A stretch of 64,000 nucleotides of DNA from Falsiroseomonas ponticola (GCF_016805305.1 NZ_JAERQN010000001.1:186001-250000); one strand, 5' to 3'. Shown: positions 43,966 to 55,716, numbered from the stretch's first letter. Translations and numbers: made by a program. Notes: generated by a model not told the origin, from the letters alone.

Positions 43966-45288
43966 TCAGCCGAGGCGGATCGGGTCAGGCACGCGGTTGA
44001 CCATGTCGGCCGTCAGCGTCTTCAGCCAGTTGACGCTGTTCTGCCCCGCTGGCGTGGTCACCATGTCGGCCGGGAAGATCACCATGTTGTCCATCACCGC
44101 GAAGGGGAAGCGGTCGGAATGGGCGGTGGTGCCGATCAGCTGCGGCTCCAGCCCCTGGCCATCCTCGCGGATGCGCATGCGCGATGTCGGGCTTTCGAAC
44201 TCCAGCCCCGGGAAGGCGGCGGCCAGCTGCGCGTCGGACGGCCAGTTGCCGCCATTCGTCGCGATCGCCTTGGCATAGGCCGCGCGCAGCGCGCTGAAGG
44301 CCTGCGCCATGTGGTAGGTCGGGTAGATCGGGTAGGCGTTGTAGCGCCGGCGGTAATTCTCCACGAAGCGCTGCAGCGCCTGCGGGTTGGCGGGGCGCGG
44401 GTGCTGGTGCCAATGGTCGCCGCGGCTGCCCACGATGTGGCCCGCCGGCAGGCTGCGGCCCACGCGCTCCAGCGAGGATTCGGCCAGCGGCAGCACGAAG
44501 GTGGAGCGTTCGAACAGCCGCCGCTCCGCCGCCTGGCGGATGAAAGTATCCAGCTCCCCGCCCCAGGAGGTGGAAAGGATCACATCCGGCCGCAGCGCCA
44601 GCAGCCGCGTGACCTCCGCCGAGAAATCCGTCGCGCCGAAGCGCGGGAACAGCTCCGCCACCACGCGCACGCCGGGCTTCAGCGCATCCATCGCGGTCTT
44701 CCAGATCTCCCAGCTGTCGCGGCCCCAGGCATAGTCCTGGTTCAGCACCGCGATGGTGCGGAAATCCGGCTTGGTCTTCAGCAGGTAGAGCAGCGGCGCC
44801 AGGATCTCCGGCGTCGCATTCGCCTGGGTGCGGAAGGCATAGCGGTAGTTCCGTTCCTCGAAGATGCGCTGCGTGCCGCAATCCCAGAGCAGCGTCACCT
44901 TGCGCAGCTCCTCGCCCAGCGGCGTGCAGGCGAGGCAGGAGCCCGACGAGATGGAGGCCAGCATCACGTCCACGCGCTCATTCTGCACCAGGCGGCGGAA
45001 CTCGCCGACCAGGTGGTCGATGCCCGGCGCCTCGTCCACGAAGAACAGGCGCACCGGCACGCCGTTGATGCCGCCGGACTGGTTGATCTCCTCCGCCAGC
45101 ATCTCCGCCGCGTTGCGGCCGGGCACGCCGAAGACGGAGGGCGCGCCGGAGAGGAAGGTGGTGACGCCGATCTTGATCTCGGTGGGCCGCTGCGCCGGCG
45201 CCTGGGCCGAGAGCGCGGAGGGCAGCAGGACGGAGCCGAAGCCGGCGGCCAGCGCCTGGCGCCGCGTGGGCTGGAAGGATGACGGCAT
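43966..45288 (-). CDS. Branched-chain-type ABC transporter substrate-binding protein
   Basis: 440 residues from ATG 45288 with GGGAGA 6 bases upstream. Signal peptide with an RRQALAAGFGSVLLPSALSA pattern, possibly twin-arginine. Then IKIGVTTFLSGAPSVFGVPGRNAAEMLAEEINQSGGINGVPV, the Peripla_BP_6 start. ASISSGSCLACTPLGEE and WGRDSWEIW are in the ligand region. It sits between the CoA-transferase gene and livH of the same operon. Ligand presumably a carboxylic acid later activated by the CoA-transferase. Confidence 0.93.
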   Translation of the reverse strand: MPSSFQPTRRQALAAGFGSVLLPSALSAQAPAQRPTEIKIGVTTFLSGAPSVFGVPGRNAAEMLAEEINQSGGINGVPVRLFFVDEAPGIDHLVGEFRRLVQNERVDVMLASISSGSCLACTPLGEELRKVTLLWDCGTQRIFEERNYRYAFRTQANATPEILAPLLYLLKTKPDFRTIAVLNQDYAWGRDSWEIWKTAMDALKPGVRVVAELFPRFGATDFSAEVTRLLALRPDVILSTSWGGELDTFIRQAAERRLFERSTFVLPLAESSLERVGRSLPAGHIVGSRGDHWHQHPRPANPQALQRFVENYRRRYNAYPIYPTYHMAQAFSALRAAYAKAIATNGGNWPSDAQLAAAFPGLEFESPTSRMRIREDGQGLEPQLIGTTAHSDRFPFAVMDNMVIFPADMVTTPAGQNSVNWLKTLTADMVNRVPDPIRLG

Positions 45289-45341
45289 GAACGATCTCCC
45301 TTGGTGTCGGCCGGCCTTTCGCGACCGGCCTTGGTGAAGGA

Positions 45342-46475
45342 TCAGGCGGCAGCGTCCCCCGCCTGGAACTCGGCGCGGATGGCGGCGCCATGGGCATCGA
45401 CCACGGGCACGGGCCGCAGCGCCACCTGCTCGCCCACGATCTCCATGGCGGGCGCGATCACTTCCACGATGCCCTCCGGCGTGTCGTAGGAAACCTTGCG
45501 GAGCTGCGGATGCGCGATCAGCCCATCGACGTCGTTGAGCCGCCCGAAGGCGACCTCCGCGCCCTTCAGCCGCGAAGCGGCCTCGGCCAGCGTCATCTGC
45601 GCGAAGCAGGCGGCGATGCGGCCATCGAGGTCCGCGCGGTTGCGCACCCGCGTCGGCCCGTCGCGGAACAGCGGGTCCGCGGCCAGCGCGGCATCGCCCA
45701 TCACCTCCGCGCAGAAGCGCGCCCATTCGCGCTCATTCTGGATGGAGATCAGCACCTGCCCGTCCCGCACGCGGAAGACGCCATAGGGCGCGATGGAGGG
45801 GTGCGCGAGCCCCGGCCGCGGCGGGATCTCGCCCCCGTAGCGGCGCTGGAGGAAGGGCACGTTCATCCATTCCGCCATGCCGGAGAAGAGCGAGACCTTG
45901 ATCGCCCGCCCCTCCCCCGTCCGTTCCCGCGCATAGAGCGCCTGCAGGATCGCCGCATGCGCGTTCATCCCCGCCGCGATGTCGCAGACCGAGACGCCGA
46001 CGCGCGCGGGCCCGCTGGCATCGCCGGTGACGGAACAGAGCCCGCTTTCCGCCTGCACCAGCAGGTCATAGGCCTTGAGGTCGCTGAAGGGCCCGGCCTC
46101 CCCATAGCCGGAGATGTCGCAGGTGATGAGGCGCTTGTGCCGCGCCCGCAGCGTCGCGCTGTCCAACCCGAGCCGCCCCAGCGCCCCCGGCGCCAGGTTC
46201 TGGATGAACACATCCGCGCGCGCCACGATGCGCGCCAGCAGATCCCGGTCCCCCGGCGCCTTCAGGTCGAGCGCCAGCGATTCCTTGCCCCGGTTCAGCC
46301 AGACGAAATAGGTGCTCTGCCCCTGCACATGCCGGTCATAGCCGCGCGCGAAATCGCCTTCCCGCCGCTCGATCTTGATGACGCGCGCACCCGCATCCGC
46401 CAGCCGGCAGCTGCACCACGGCGCCGCCACCGCCTGTTCGACCGCCACGACCAGCAGGCCGCTGAGATCCGCCAT
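45342..46475 (-). CDS. CaiB/BaiF (family III) CoA-transferase
   Basis: 377 residues from ATG 46475. Signature at the start VVAVEQAVAAPWCSCRLADAGARVIKIERREGDFARGYD; the catalytic Asp lies in AYDLLVQAESGL (about residue 137), and GEGRAIKVSLFSGMAEWM is typical. It is the first gene of the second HAAT operon, and a perfect palindrome fitting a LysR site lies upstream. Probable role: CoA activation of the imported acid. Confidence 0.92.
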   Translation of the reverse strand: MADLSGLLVVAVEQAVAAPWCSCRLADAGARVIKIERREGDFARGYDRHVQGQSTYFVWLNRGKESLALDLKAPGDRDLLARIVARADVFIQNLAPGALGRLGLDSATLRARHKRLITCDISGYGEAGPFSDLKAYDLLVQAESGLCSVTGDASGPARVGVSVCDIAAGMNAHAAILQALYARERTGEGRAIKVSLFSGMAEWMNVPFLQRRYGGEIPPRPGLAHPSIAPYGVFRVRDGQVLISIQNEREWARFCAEVMGDAALAADPLFRDGPTRVRNRADLDGRIAACFAQMTLAEAASRLKGAEVAFGRLNDVDGLIAHPQLRKVSYDTPEGIVEVIAPAMEIVGEQVALRPVPVVDAHGAAIRAEFQAGDAAA

Positions 46476-46549
46476 TGGACTGTTCCTTCCCGACGCGACG
46501 CTGCCACGGGCGCGATGCGCGGCGGAAGGGGCAGAGACGCTAGCCCCCC

Positions 46550-46564
46550 ATAGGCGCAGCCTAT
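46550..46564. promoter_or_regulatory. Probable LysR binding site between CoA-transferase and LysR genes
   Basis: ATAGGC, three bases GCA, GCCTAT: a perfect inverted repeat of T-N11-A form, the consensus for LysR-type regulators. It is 15 bases before the LysR ATG (46579) and 75 bases before the CoA-transferase ATG (46475) in a 103-base divergent region, so both autoregulation and target control would be served. Confidence 0.65.
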
Positions 46565-46578
46565 AGAACAGGGGAAGG

Positions 46579-47490
46579 ATGGACCTCCGGCAGCTCGAAT
46601 ACCTCCAGGCGATCGCGGAACAGGGCAGCTTCTCCCGCGCCGCCCGCGCGCTCGGCCTCTCCCAGCCCTCCCTCAGCCAGCGGATGCGGGAGCTGGAGGC
46701 GGAGCTGGGCGGGGAGCTGTTCCTGCGCGGCAGCTTCGGCGTGCGGCTGACGGACCTCGGCACGCAGGTCGTGGCCCAGGGCAGCGCGGTGCTCCGCCAG
46801 GTCGAGCAGATCAGAACCGAGGCCCGGTCCCGCACCGGCGATCCGGCCGGCGATGTCGCGATCGGCCTGCCGACCTCCGTCGCGCTGCACCTGACGGTGC
46901 CCATCGTGCGGGAGGTGACCCGCCGCTTCCCCGGCATCCGGCTCCGCGTGATCGAGAGCATGAGCGGCTATCTCCAGGAATGGCTCGCCTCCGGCCGGCT
47001 CGACCTCGCGCTGCTCTACAAGGTCGATGGCGCGCCGGGGCTGCGCATCACGCCGATCCTGACGGAGGACCTCTACCTCATCGCGGCGCGGGCCGGGCAT
47101 GAGGAGGATCGCGCCTCCATCCCCATGGCGGAGATCGTCCCGCTGCCGCTGGTGCTGCCGAGCCGCGAGCACGGGCTGCGCCAGAACATCGAGGCCGCGG
47201 CCACCCGCGCCGGCATGGCGCTGCATGTCGGCGTGGAGGTCGAATCCCTCGTGCACATGAAGGAACTCGTGCGGGATGGCGACCGCTTCACCATCCTGCC
47301 CTTCGCCGCGGTGCGGGAGGAGGTGCGCGCCGGCCTCCTCATCGCCCGCCGCATCGTGGACCCCGTGGTGCGCCGCCCCGTCGCGCTGGCCGTCTCCGCG
47401 GAACGTCCCCTGAGCCAGGGCGCACGGCGCGTCGCCGAAGTCGTCGAACACGCCGTGCAGCGCGCCCTCAGCGGGCGCGCAGACTCCTGA
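46579..47490 (+). CDS. LysR-type transcriptional regulator
   Basis: 303 residues, normal length. HTH in 1-60 (LEYLQAIAEQGSFSRAARALGLSQPSLSQRMRELE), then the periplasmic-binding-like effector domain (DVAIGLPTSVALHLTVPIVREVTRRFPGIRLRVIES). It resembles the NAC-type branch. Divergent from the CoA-transferase/HAAT operon, which is the expected target. RBS GGGGAAGG lies immediately (about 2 bases) before the ATG. Confidence 0.93.
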   Translation: MDLRQLEYLQAIAEQGSFSRAARALGLSQPSLSQRMRELEAELGGELFLRGSFGVRLTDLGTQVVAQGSAVLRQVEQIRTEARSRTGDPAGDVAIGLPTSVALHLTVPIVREVTRRFPGIRLRVIESMSGYLQEWLASGRLDLALLYKVDGAPGLRITPILTEDLYLIAARAGHEEDRASIPMAEIVPLPLVLPSREHGLRQNIEAAATRAGMALHVGVEVESLVHMKELVRDGDRFTILPFAAVREEVRAGLLIARRIVDPVVRRPVALAVSAERPLSQGARRVAEVVEHAVQRALSGRADS

Positions 47491-47491
47491 C

Positions 47492-48493
47492 TCAGCCGAG
47501 GTTGGTGACGTTCATCGGCGAGGCGATCCAGTCATAGCCCTCGCCGGCCTTCCGCACATGGCCGAGGCCCGGCCAGGGGAAGTGGTAGGACAGCACCGCA
47601 TGCCGGTCCGTCGCCAGCCGGTCCAGCATGCGCGAGCGCGTCTGCGCGGACTGCTTCGGGTCCGTGTCGAAGGAGAATTCCATCATGGGGTGCCGCAGCA
47701 GCAGCACCTGGTGATGCGCCAGGTCGCCCGTATTCACCATGGTCCGGCCGCGCGACGTGATGGCATAGCAGGTGTGCCCGACCGTGTGCCCCGGCGTGAA
47801 GATCGCGGTGACGCCCGGCACCACCTCCTGCTCGTTCCGCACCATCACCAGGCGGTCGCGATAGGCGTTGAGGTTCTTCTTCGCGCCCTCGATGAAGGCG
47901 TTCATGAAGGCCGGGCCGCGCTTGTTCCCGTCATCCGTCCAGAAGCGCACATCGGCCTCGTTGATCGCGACCTGGGCATTGGGGAAGACGCGCTGGCCGC
48001 GCGCATCCACCAGGCCCCAGACATGGTCGCAATGGGCGTGGGTCGCGACGACCAGGTCGATCTGCTCGGGCTGGATGCCGGCGGCGCGGAGGTTGGCCAG
48101 CATGCGGCCGGTGGTCGGGCCGAACATCTGGGAATCGGCCCCCATGCTCTCCCCCATGCCGGTGTCGAACAGCAGCAGCTGGCGGCCGGTGTTCAGCACC
48201 AGGATGTTCTGTTCCAGCGTCGCGGCCTCGGGGTCCAGGAACTCGGCGGCCAGCATGCCGGGGATCTGCCCGGCGCCCGGGCCCACGAAGCTGTCCTGCG
48301 GCTTGCCCAGCGGCAGGCTGCCGTCGGAGATGACGGTCGCCTCGAACTCCCCCCATTTGAAGCGGTGCCAGGCCGGCGGCAGCTCGTTGCGCATCGGCGC
48401 GGCGGCTTGCGCCCCGCCGCCCGGCAGCACCGCCGCCGCCCCCGCCGCCGCCGCAAGGCCGAACACGCCCCGCCGGGTCAGACCATTCGTCAT
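47492..48493 (-). CDS. Exported MBL-fold metallo-hydrolase
   Basis: 333 residues from ATG 48493. The start TRRGVFGLAAAAGAAAVLPGGGAQA resembles a twin-arginine signal, so the enzyme is probably exported folded. Zinc motif ATHAHCDHVWG (about residue 150), FTPGHTVGHTC (about 240) and NTGDLAHHQV belong to the lactonase/AHL hydrolase group; the usual second His is replaced in HAHCDH. Alone between gyrB and the convergent LysR gene; substrate unknown. Confidence 0.87.
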   Translation of the reverse strand: MTNGLTRRGVFGLAAAAGAAAVLPGGGAQAAAPMRNELPPAWHRFKWGEFEATVISDGSLPLGKPQDSFVGPGAGQIPGMLAAEFLDPEAATLEQNILVLNTGRQLLLFDTGMGESMGADSQMFGPTTGRMLANLRAAGIQPEQIDLVVATHAHCDHVWGLVDARGQRVFPNAQVAINEADVRFWTDDGNKRGPAFMNAFIEGAKKNLNAYRDRLVMVRNEQEVVPGVTAIFTPGHTVGHTCYAITSRGRTMVNTGDLAHHQVLLLRHPMMEFSFDTDPKQSAQTRSRMLDRLATDRHAVLSYHFPWPGLGHVRKAGEGYDWIASPMNVTNLG

Positions 48494-48744
48494 GATTGCG
48501 CCTCCCCTAATGCCTTCTTGTTCGACGCGCTGCCCGGTGGGGGGGCGTCGCCCGGCATCCAGGGCAGGCCATGGGCGGCCCGGGTCCGCGGCGTGGCGAT
48601 CCGGGCGCGGCCATGCTGCGGCTGGGCGCCTGCTCCGGCCCCGCGGCATCGCGTGTGCGAAGCCTAGGTCCACTCGCCGCGGGGTTGCAAGCGCCGATCA
48701 GGCGGCGGGCGCGGGCCGCCGGTCGCGACACGCCCCCCGCCGTA

Positions 48745-51270
<2,526 letters not shown>

Positions 51271-51308
51271 TCAGGCGGGATTCGGCACGGGGTGATTCGG
51301 ACCCGCAA

Positions 51309-52439
51309 TCATGGGTCCCGCAGCCCTTCGGGCGTCGCCCGGAACGTCTCGGCGATGCCCTGGAGCGGGGCGAAGATATCCGGCTCCGTCCCGGTCAGGA
51401 AGACCTGGGCCGGCAGCCCGGCCAGGGCAGCGTAGAGCGCCTCCCGGCGCCCCAGGTCCAGATGGGCGGCCACCTCGTCCAGCAGCAGCAGCGGCGCGAA
51501 GCCCCGCGCCGCGCCGATCAGCGCCGCATGGGCCAGGACGGTGGAGACCAGCAGCGCCTTCTGCTCCCCGGTGGAGCACAGCTCCGCCGGCTGGCCCTTG
51601 GGCAGGTGCACCAGGGTCATGTCCGTGCGGTGCGCGCCCTGCTGCGCCCCCCCGGCGGCGGCATCCCGGCCCCGGCCGGCGGCCAGCTCGGCCCGCAGCC
51701 GGTCCTCCACCGCCAGCGCCGGCGCCGCCTCCAGCGCGGCCGCGATCGGGCAGGCCAGCTCGATCCGGGCCGCGGGGAAGGCCCCCGTCGCGGTGCCGGC
51801 TTCCAGCAGCGCGTTCAGCCGCAGGGCCAGCGCCCGCCGCGCCGCCACCGCCGCGACGGCGTGGCGGGCCATCGCATCCTCCAGCGCCGCCAGCCAGGCG
51901 GCATCCCGCCGCCCCTCCGCCAGCAGCCGGTTCCGCCCGCTCATCGCCGTGTCATGCGCCGCCACTTCCCGCGCATGGCCGGGCTCCAGCGCCCAGACCA
52001 GCCGGTCCAGGAAGCGCCGGCGGCCGGAGGCCCCATCCTGGAACAGCCGGTCCATCTGCGGCGTCAGCCACACCGCGCCCGCGCGCCGCGCCAGCTCCGC
52101 CTGGCTTTTCGCGGGCTCCCCATCCAGCGTGTATTTGCGCCGCGCCGCGTCGCCACCCTCCGCCGTGGTCCCGGTGCCGATCTCGGCGGGCCCGTCCGGC
52201 CCGTCGAAGGCGCCCCAGGCCACCCAGGGCAGCGCCGCCCCGCCCGGCGGGCGGCGCCCGATCTCGCCGGCCCGCGCGCCGCGCAGCCCGCGCCCGGGGC
52301 CGAGCAGGCTGATCGCCTCCAGCAGGTTGGTCTTGCCCACCCCGTTCGGGCCCGCGATGGCCACGATCCGCCCGCCGAAGCGCGCCTCGAAGGCCGGGTA
52401 GGACCGGAAATCGGTCAGCCGCAGCCGCAGCAGGCGCAG
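51309..52439 (-). CDS. recF: DNA replication/repair protein RecF, start codon unclear
   Basis: RecF is recognised from Walker A GPNGVGKTN, LLEAISLLGPGRGLR and the C-terminal STGEQKALLVS and LLLDEVAAHLD motifs. The first standard start codon, GTG 52364, lies 4 codons before the Walker A and would remove the first strand and the conserved LRLTDFRSYP element, which is encoded in the same frame upstream. Between 52364 and the kinase gene no ATG, GTG or TTG exists in frame. A CTG at 52439 would give 376 residues, the normal length; that coordinate is provisional. RecF loads RecA at gaps. It precedes gyrB by 89 bases. Confidence 0.88.
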   Translation of the reverse strand: MRLLRLRLTDFRSYPAFEARFGGRIVAIAGPNGVGKTNLLEAISLLGPGRGLRGARAGEIGRRPPGGAALPWVAWGAFDGPDGPAEIGTGTTAEGGDAARRKYTLDGEPAKSQAELARRAGAVWLTPQMDRLFQDGASGRRRFLDRLVWALEPGHAREVAAHDTAMSGRNRLLAEGRRDAAWLAALEDAMARHAVAAVAARRALALRLNALLEAGTATGAFPAARIELACPIAAALEAAPALAVEDRLRAELAAGRGRDAAAGGAQQGAHRTDMTLVHLPKGQPAELCSTGEQKALLVSTVLAHAALIGAARGFAPLLLLDEVAAHLDLGRREALYAALAGLPAQVFLTGTEPDIFAPLQGIAETFRATPEGLRDP

Positions 52440-52596
52440 CGGCGGCGTCTCGAGCGGCGCGGGGCCCGGCGCGGGGCCAGGCGGGGCCGTGTCTGGCGGG
52501 GCTGCGTCTGGCTGGGCTGCGTCTGGGGGGGCGGCCAGGGGCCTGTTCCGGTGCTGGGGCGCGATCCCCGCGATTAGGGCGAACGAAGACGGAACG

Positions 52597-54720
52597 TCAA
52601 GAAGCGCCCCCGGGGCGTGGCGCCTGGCCCGGTTCCTGCGCCGCCGGCGGTTCGGCCGCCAGCGGGATGGCGATGTCGCATTCCAGCCCGGTGGGCGCCC
52701 AGCGCTTCTCCAGCCGCCCGCCCAGCTGGAAGCGGATGGTCTGCTCGATCACGCGGGACCCGAACCCCTTGCGCGCCGGCTCCGCCGTCACCGCCGGGCC
52801 GCCGGCCTCCCGCCAGGCCAGGTACAGCCAGGCCGCGTCCGGGCACCAGCTGATGTGCAGCCGCCCGCCCGGGCTGGACAGCGCGCCATACTTCACCGCG
52901 TTGGTCGCCAGCTCATGTACCGCCATGGCCAGCGCCTGCACGGCGCGGACGGGCAGGGAGACGGGCGGGCCGGACAGCCTGACCGCCGGCTCCCCCTCCG
53001 CCACCGGGCCGCCGCCCGGGGTGGCGGGCTGGAAGGCGCGCAGCTCCGCCTCCAGCAGCGCGCGCAGGTCGCCCTCACGCCACTGGCTTTCCGCCAGCAT
53101 GCTCTGCGCCCGGGCCAGGGCGGCGACGCGGCCTTCCACGGCGCGGACATAGCTTTCGTAGTCCGGCGCCTTGGTCAGCCGCAGCGCCGCCTGCACCACG
53201 GCCAGGGTGTTCTTGGCGCGGTGCGTCACCTCGAAGGCCAGCAGCGCCGTCCGCTCCTCCGATTCCCGCCGCTGCGTGACATCCATCGCCACGCCGGACA
53301 CGCGGCCGGGCAGCGCCAGGCCGGCGGGCGGCGCCGGCCCGTAGCCGGGCGAGGCCTCCCCCCGCAGCATCACCCAGCGCTGGCCGCCATCGGGCAGGCG
53401 CACCCGGTATTCCGCCGCCAGCCGCCCGCCATCCCGCGCCAGGCGCCGCCATTCCGCCCGCGCCGCCTCCTGGTCATCCGGGTGCAGGCTGGCGACCAGC
53501 GCGGCCTGGTCCAGCGCCGCGCCGGGCGGCAGGCCGAACAGCGCCCGGAGCCCGCCGGCATCCGCCACCGTGCCATCCGCCGCCATGTCGAAGGACAGCA
53601 CGCCGGCCGCGTCCTGCGCCCGCTTCAGATTGCCCTCGCTGGCGCGCAGCGCCTCCGCCAGCGCCGCATTGGCATCCCCCAGCGCCTGGTTGGCCGCTTC
53701 CAGCCGGCGCTGCTGCTGCCGCTCCCGCAGGCTCAGCAGCAGCAGGGCCAGGGTGGCGGGCACGCCGAACAGCATGTGGTTGGCCATGGTGGCGCGCCAT
53801 TCCGCCGCGACCGAGGCGATCGGCCGGCTCGCCACCGCCACCACCGGGAAGCCTTCGAGCTTCTGCGCCGCCAGGACCAGCCCCGCCTCATGCCGCAGCG
53901 CCTGGCCGCCGGGCGCCGCGCCCGCGGCCAGCGCGGCCAGGGCTTCGGGGCTGGCGGCGGCGGTGCTGGCCAGGGGCTGCCCATCCTCCCGCACCAGGGC
54001 CAGGCCATCGCCATCCCGCCGCAGCAGGCGCCGCATCGCGGGCTGCAGCCGGTGCGGATAGACCGAGAGGTTGACGGCGCCATCGAACTCATCCGGCGCC
54101 AGCCCGTTCGCCGTGCCGCTGCGCCGGCGGCTGACCGCGAAGAAGGGCACGCCATCGAAGCGGGAGACATAGACCTGGCTGACATGGAAGCGCGGCGGGC
54201 TGTCCGCGCGCAGCGCCAGGAAGAAGTCCCGGTCCGCCGCCGTCGGCCGGTCCCGCGGCACGGGGTAGAGATTGGCCGCCAGCAGCGCCGTGCCGGTGCG
54301 GTCGATCACATAGGCCGCCTCCGCCTCCGGCACATCCGGGATCAGCTCCGCCAGTTGGCGGTGCAGCGCCTCCTCCCGCGCCGTGATCTCGGCATCGGAA
54401 AGGCCCCGCGTCAGGTCGTTCACCCGCCCGGCGCTGACGACATAGCCCGCCAGCACGCGGGTGCCGAATTCCGCGCCGGTATCGGCGCTCTGGCGCAGGG
54501 CGGCCTCGGCCTCCGCCAGGGTGTTGCGCCAGGCCAGCAGCCCGCCGCCCAGCAGCAGCGCCAGGGGCAGCAGCAGGGCTGCCGCCGGCAGCGCCCAGCC
54601 GGAGGCCGCCCGCCCCCTCCCGGCCACCCTGCCTCCCTCGGCGCTGCCCAAGCGCTGCCCGCCCCTGCCACCCATGGTTGCGGCCAGAGCCTCGCCGCGC
54701 CGCGCCGAAGCCGCAACCAC
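52597..54720 (-). CDS. Membrane sensor histidine kinase, HWE type with PAS domain
   Basis: 707 residues. TM 1 at about 43-63, a periplasmic Cache-like sensor region to about 310 (FHVSQVYVSRFDGVPFFAVSRRR), TM 2 at about 314-332, a coiled-coil linker, a PAS domain at about 370-485 (WRRLARDGGRLAAEYRVRLPDG, VAMDVTQRRESEE) and the HWE kinase core with H500 in FEVTHRAKNTLAVVQ, N-box HELATNAVKYG and GFGSRVIEQ. An alternative start is ATG 54675. No response regulator is adjacent. Such kinases with a sensor of this kind often serve stress or chemical-signal responses. Confidence 0.92.
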   Translation of the reverse strand: MVAASARRGEALAATMGGRGGQRLGSAEGGRVAGRGRAASGWALPAAALLLPLALLLGGGLLAWRNTLAEAEAALRQSADTGAEFGTRVLAGYVVSAGRVNDLTRGLSDAEITAREEALHRQLAELIPDVPEAEAAYVIDRTGTALLAANLYPVPRDRPTAADRDFFLALRADSPPRFHVSQVYVSRFDGVPFFAVSRRRSGTANGLAPDEFDGAVNLSVYPHRLQPAMRRLLRRDGDGLALVREDGQPLASTAAASPEALAALAAGAAPGGQALRHEAGLVLAAQKLEGFPVVAVASRPIASVAAEWRATMANHMLFGVPATLALLLLSLRERQQQRRLEAANQALGDANAALAEALRASEGNLKRAQDAAGVLSFDMAADGTVADAGGLRALFGLPPGAALDQAALVASLHPDDQEAARAEWRRLARDGGRLAAEYRVRLPDGGQRWVMLRGEASPGYGPAPPAGLALPGRVSGVAMDVTQRRESEERTALLAFEVTHRAKNTLAVVQAALRLTKAPDYESYVRAVEGRVAALARAQSMLAESQWREGDLRALLEAELRAFQPATPGGGPVAEGEPAVRLSGPPVSLPVRAVQALAMAVHELATNAVKYGALSSPGGRLHISWCPDAAWLYLAWREAGGPAVTAEPARKGFGSRVIEQTIRFQLGGRLEKRWAPTGLECDIAIPLAAEPPAAQEPGQAPRPGGAS

Positions 54721-54759
54721 TCCCGGGCCGTGTCACGCGAGCGTGACGGCGGGCGGCGG

Positions 54760-55005
54760 TCAGGCGGCGGAACCCGGCCCCCGCCGCTGGACGATCCGCA
54801 GCGCCTCGGCCAGCACCTCCTCGGTGAAGCCGTGCTTGCCATAGGCGGCCCGCGCCTCCTCCATCGTCAGCCCGATGGCGGGGCGGAGCATGAGGCCGCC
54901 CTTGACGGGCTCCACCTCGACATGGGAACATGGTCCTAACGCCGCCCGCAGATCCTTCCGCAGGGTGATCTGGTTCTGCGGCGACAGCTTCAACAGCACG
55001 CGCAT
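54760..55005 (-). CDS. AbrB/SpoVT-type DNA-binding protein, orphan antitoxin-like
   Basis: 81 residues. The N-terminal swapped-hairpin motif is MRVLLKLSPQNQITLRKDLRAALG, the MazE/AbrB/VapB-type pattern; the C-terminal half (TMEEARAAYGKHGFTEEVLAEAL) is a usual toxin-binding tail. No toxin gene (PIN or MazF-like) lies on either side, so it is an orphan or a remnant, or a stand-alone regulator. A very good sigma-70-like promoter stands upstream. Confidence 0.8.
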   Translation of the reverse strand: MRVLLKLSPQNQITLRKDLRAALGPCSHVEVEPVKGGLMLRPAIGLTMEEARAAYGKHGFTEEVLAEALRIVQRRGPGSAA

Positions 55006-55081
55006 CCTTCAGCCCTCCGCCACCCGGCGCCCCGCGCGGAATGCGACTAAAGGCGCATAAATGGCCTAATCGGCTTAAAGG

Positions 55082-55110
55082 ATAATATTCCTAAAATCAA
55101 GCGGAATCAA
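55082..55110 (-). promoter_or_regulatory. Sigma-70-like promoter of the AbrB-like gene
   Basis: On the minus strand TTGATT (55110-55105), spacer of 17, TATTAT (55087-55082): near-consensus boxes with ideal spacing in an AT-rich patch. The -35 box overlaps the stop codon of the TetR gene. The predicted 5' leader is about 70 bases and contains a direct repeat of TAAAGG (55048-55053 and 55076-55081, plus strand) that could bind a regulator. Confidence 0.7.
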
Positions 55111-55715
55111 CGCCCGGCCACGGCGCGCGCCGCCGGGCCGCCGCCCTCGGCGATCAGCGCCGCGACCATGCGGGCATAATCCTCCCGGCTGAGCGGCCCC
55201 TGTTCCCGGTGCCAGAGGTGGTGCCAGTTCAGCATGGCGAAGAAGCTCATGGTCAGCGGCTTCAGCAGCCGCCGGTCCTCCGCCAGTGCGGGATGGAGGT
55301 CGGCGATGATCGCGGCCGCTTCCGCCACCAGCGCGCGTTCCAGCGCGCGCAGCGCCTCCTGCTGCGGGGGGGCCAGAAGCGTCAGGCAGGTGATCTGCAC
55401 GCGGTGCACCGCATCCGCGTCGCGATAGGCATCCAGCAGCAGGAAGGCCAGCGTCTCCAGCCGCGCGCGCGGCGTCGGGCCGCCGGCGCCGCGCGCGATC
55501 TCCACCAGCTGCTGCAGGTGCTGCGCCAGCACGTCGAACAGCAGCGCCGCCTTGTCCGGCCAGTAGTGATAGACCAGGGTCTTGGAGACCTTGCCCGCCG
55601 TGGCGAGCATGGCGAGCGAGGCGCGGTCATAGCCATGCGCGGCGAAAAGCTCCGCCGCCTGGCGCAGGATGGCCTGGCGCTTCTCCTCATGGTCCGCGGC
55701 GCGGGGGCGTGCCAT
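55107..55715 (-). CDS. TetR/AcrR family regulator, probable paa repressor
   Basis: 202 residues. HTH in about 10-60 (RQAILRQAAELFAAHGYDRASLAMLATAGKVSKTLVYHYWPDKAALL), variable ligand domain after. It follows paaK by 1 base and is the last gene of the paaG-paaI-paaK unit. The perfect palindrome at 58310-58325 is a plausible operator. By analogy with PaaR of other bacteria it would release DNA on binding phenylacetyl-CoA; the ligand is inferred. Confidence 0.9.
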   Translation of the reverse strand: MARPRAADHEEKRQAILRQAAELFAAHGYDRASLAMLATAGKVSKTLVYHYWPDKAALLFDVLAQHLQQLVEIARGAGGPTPRARLETLAFLLLDAYRDADAVHRVQITCLTLLAPPQQEALRALERALVAEAAAIIADLHPALAEDRRLLKPLTMSFFAMLNWHHLWHREQGPLSREDYARMVAALIAEGGGPAARAVAGR

Positions 55716-55716
55716 C

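Noticed and set aside
52489..54939. Long plus-strand open frame opposite the sensor kinase
   Set aside because: Shadow of the kinase, which has clear H-, N- and G-boxes on the minus strand.
54760..55005. Complete toxin-antitoxin module
   Set aside because: The neighbouring genes are a sensor kinase and a TetR regulator; no small toxin frame overlaps or follows.
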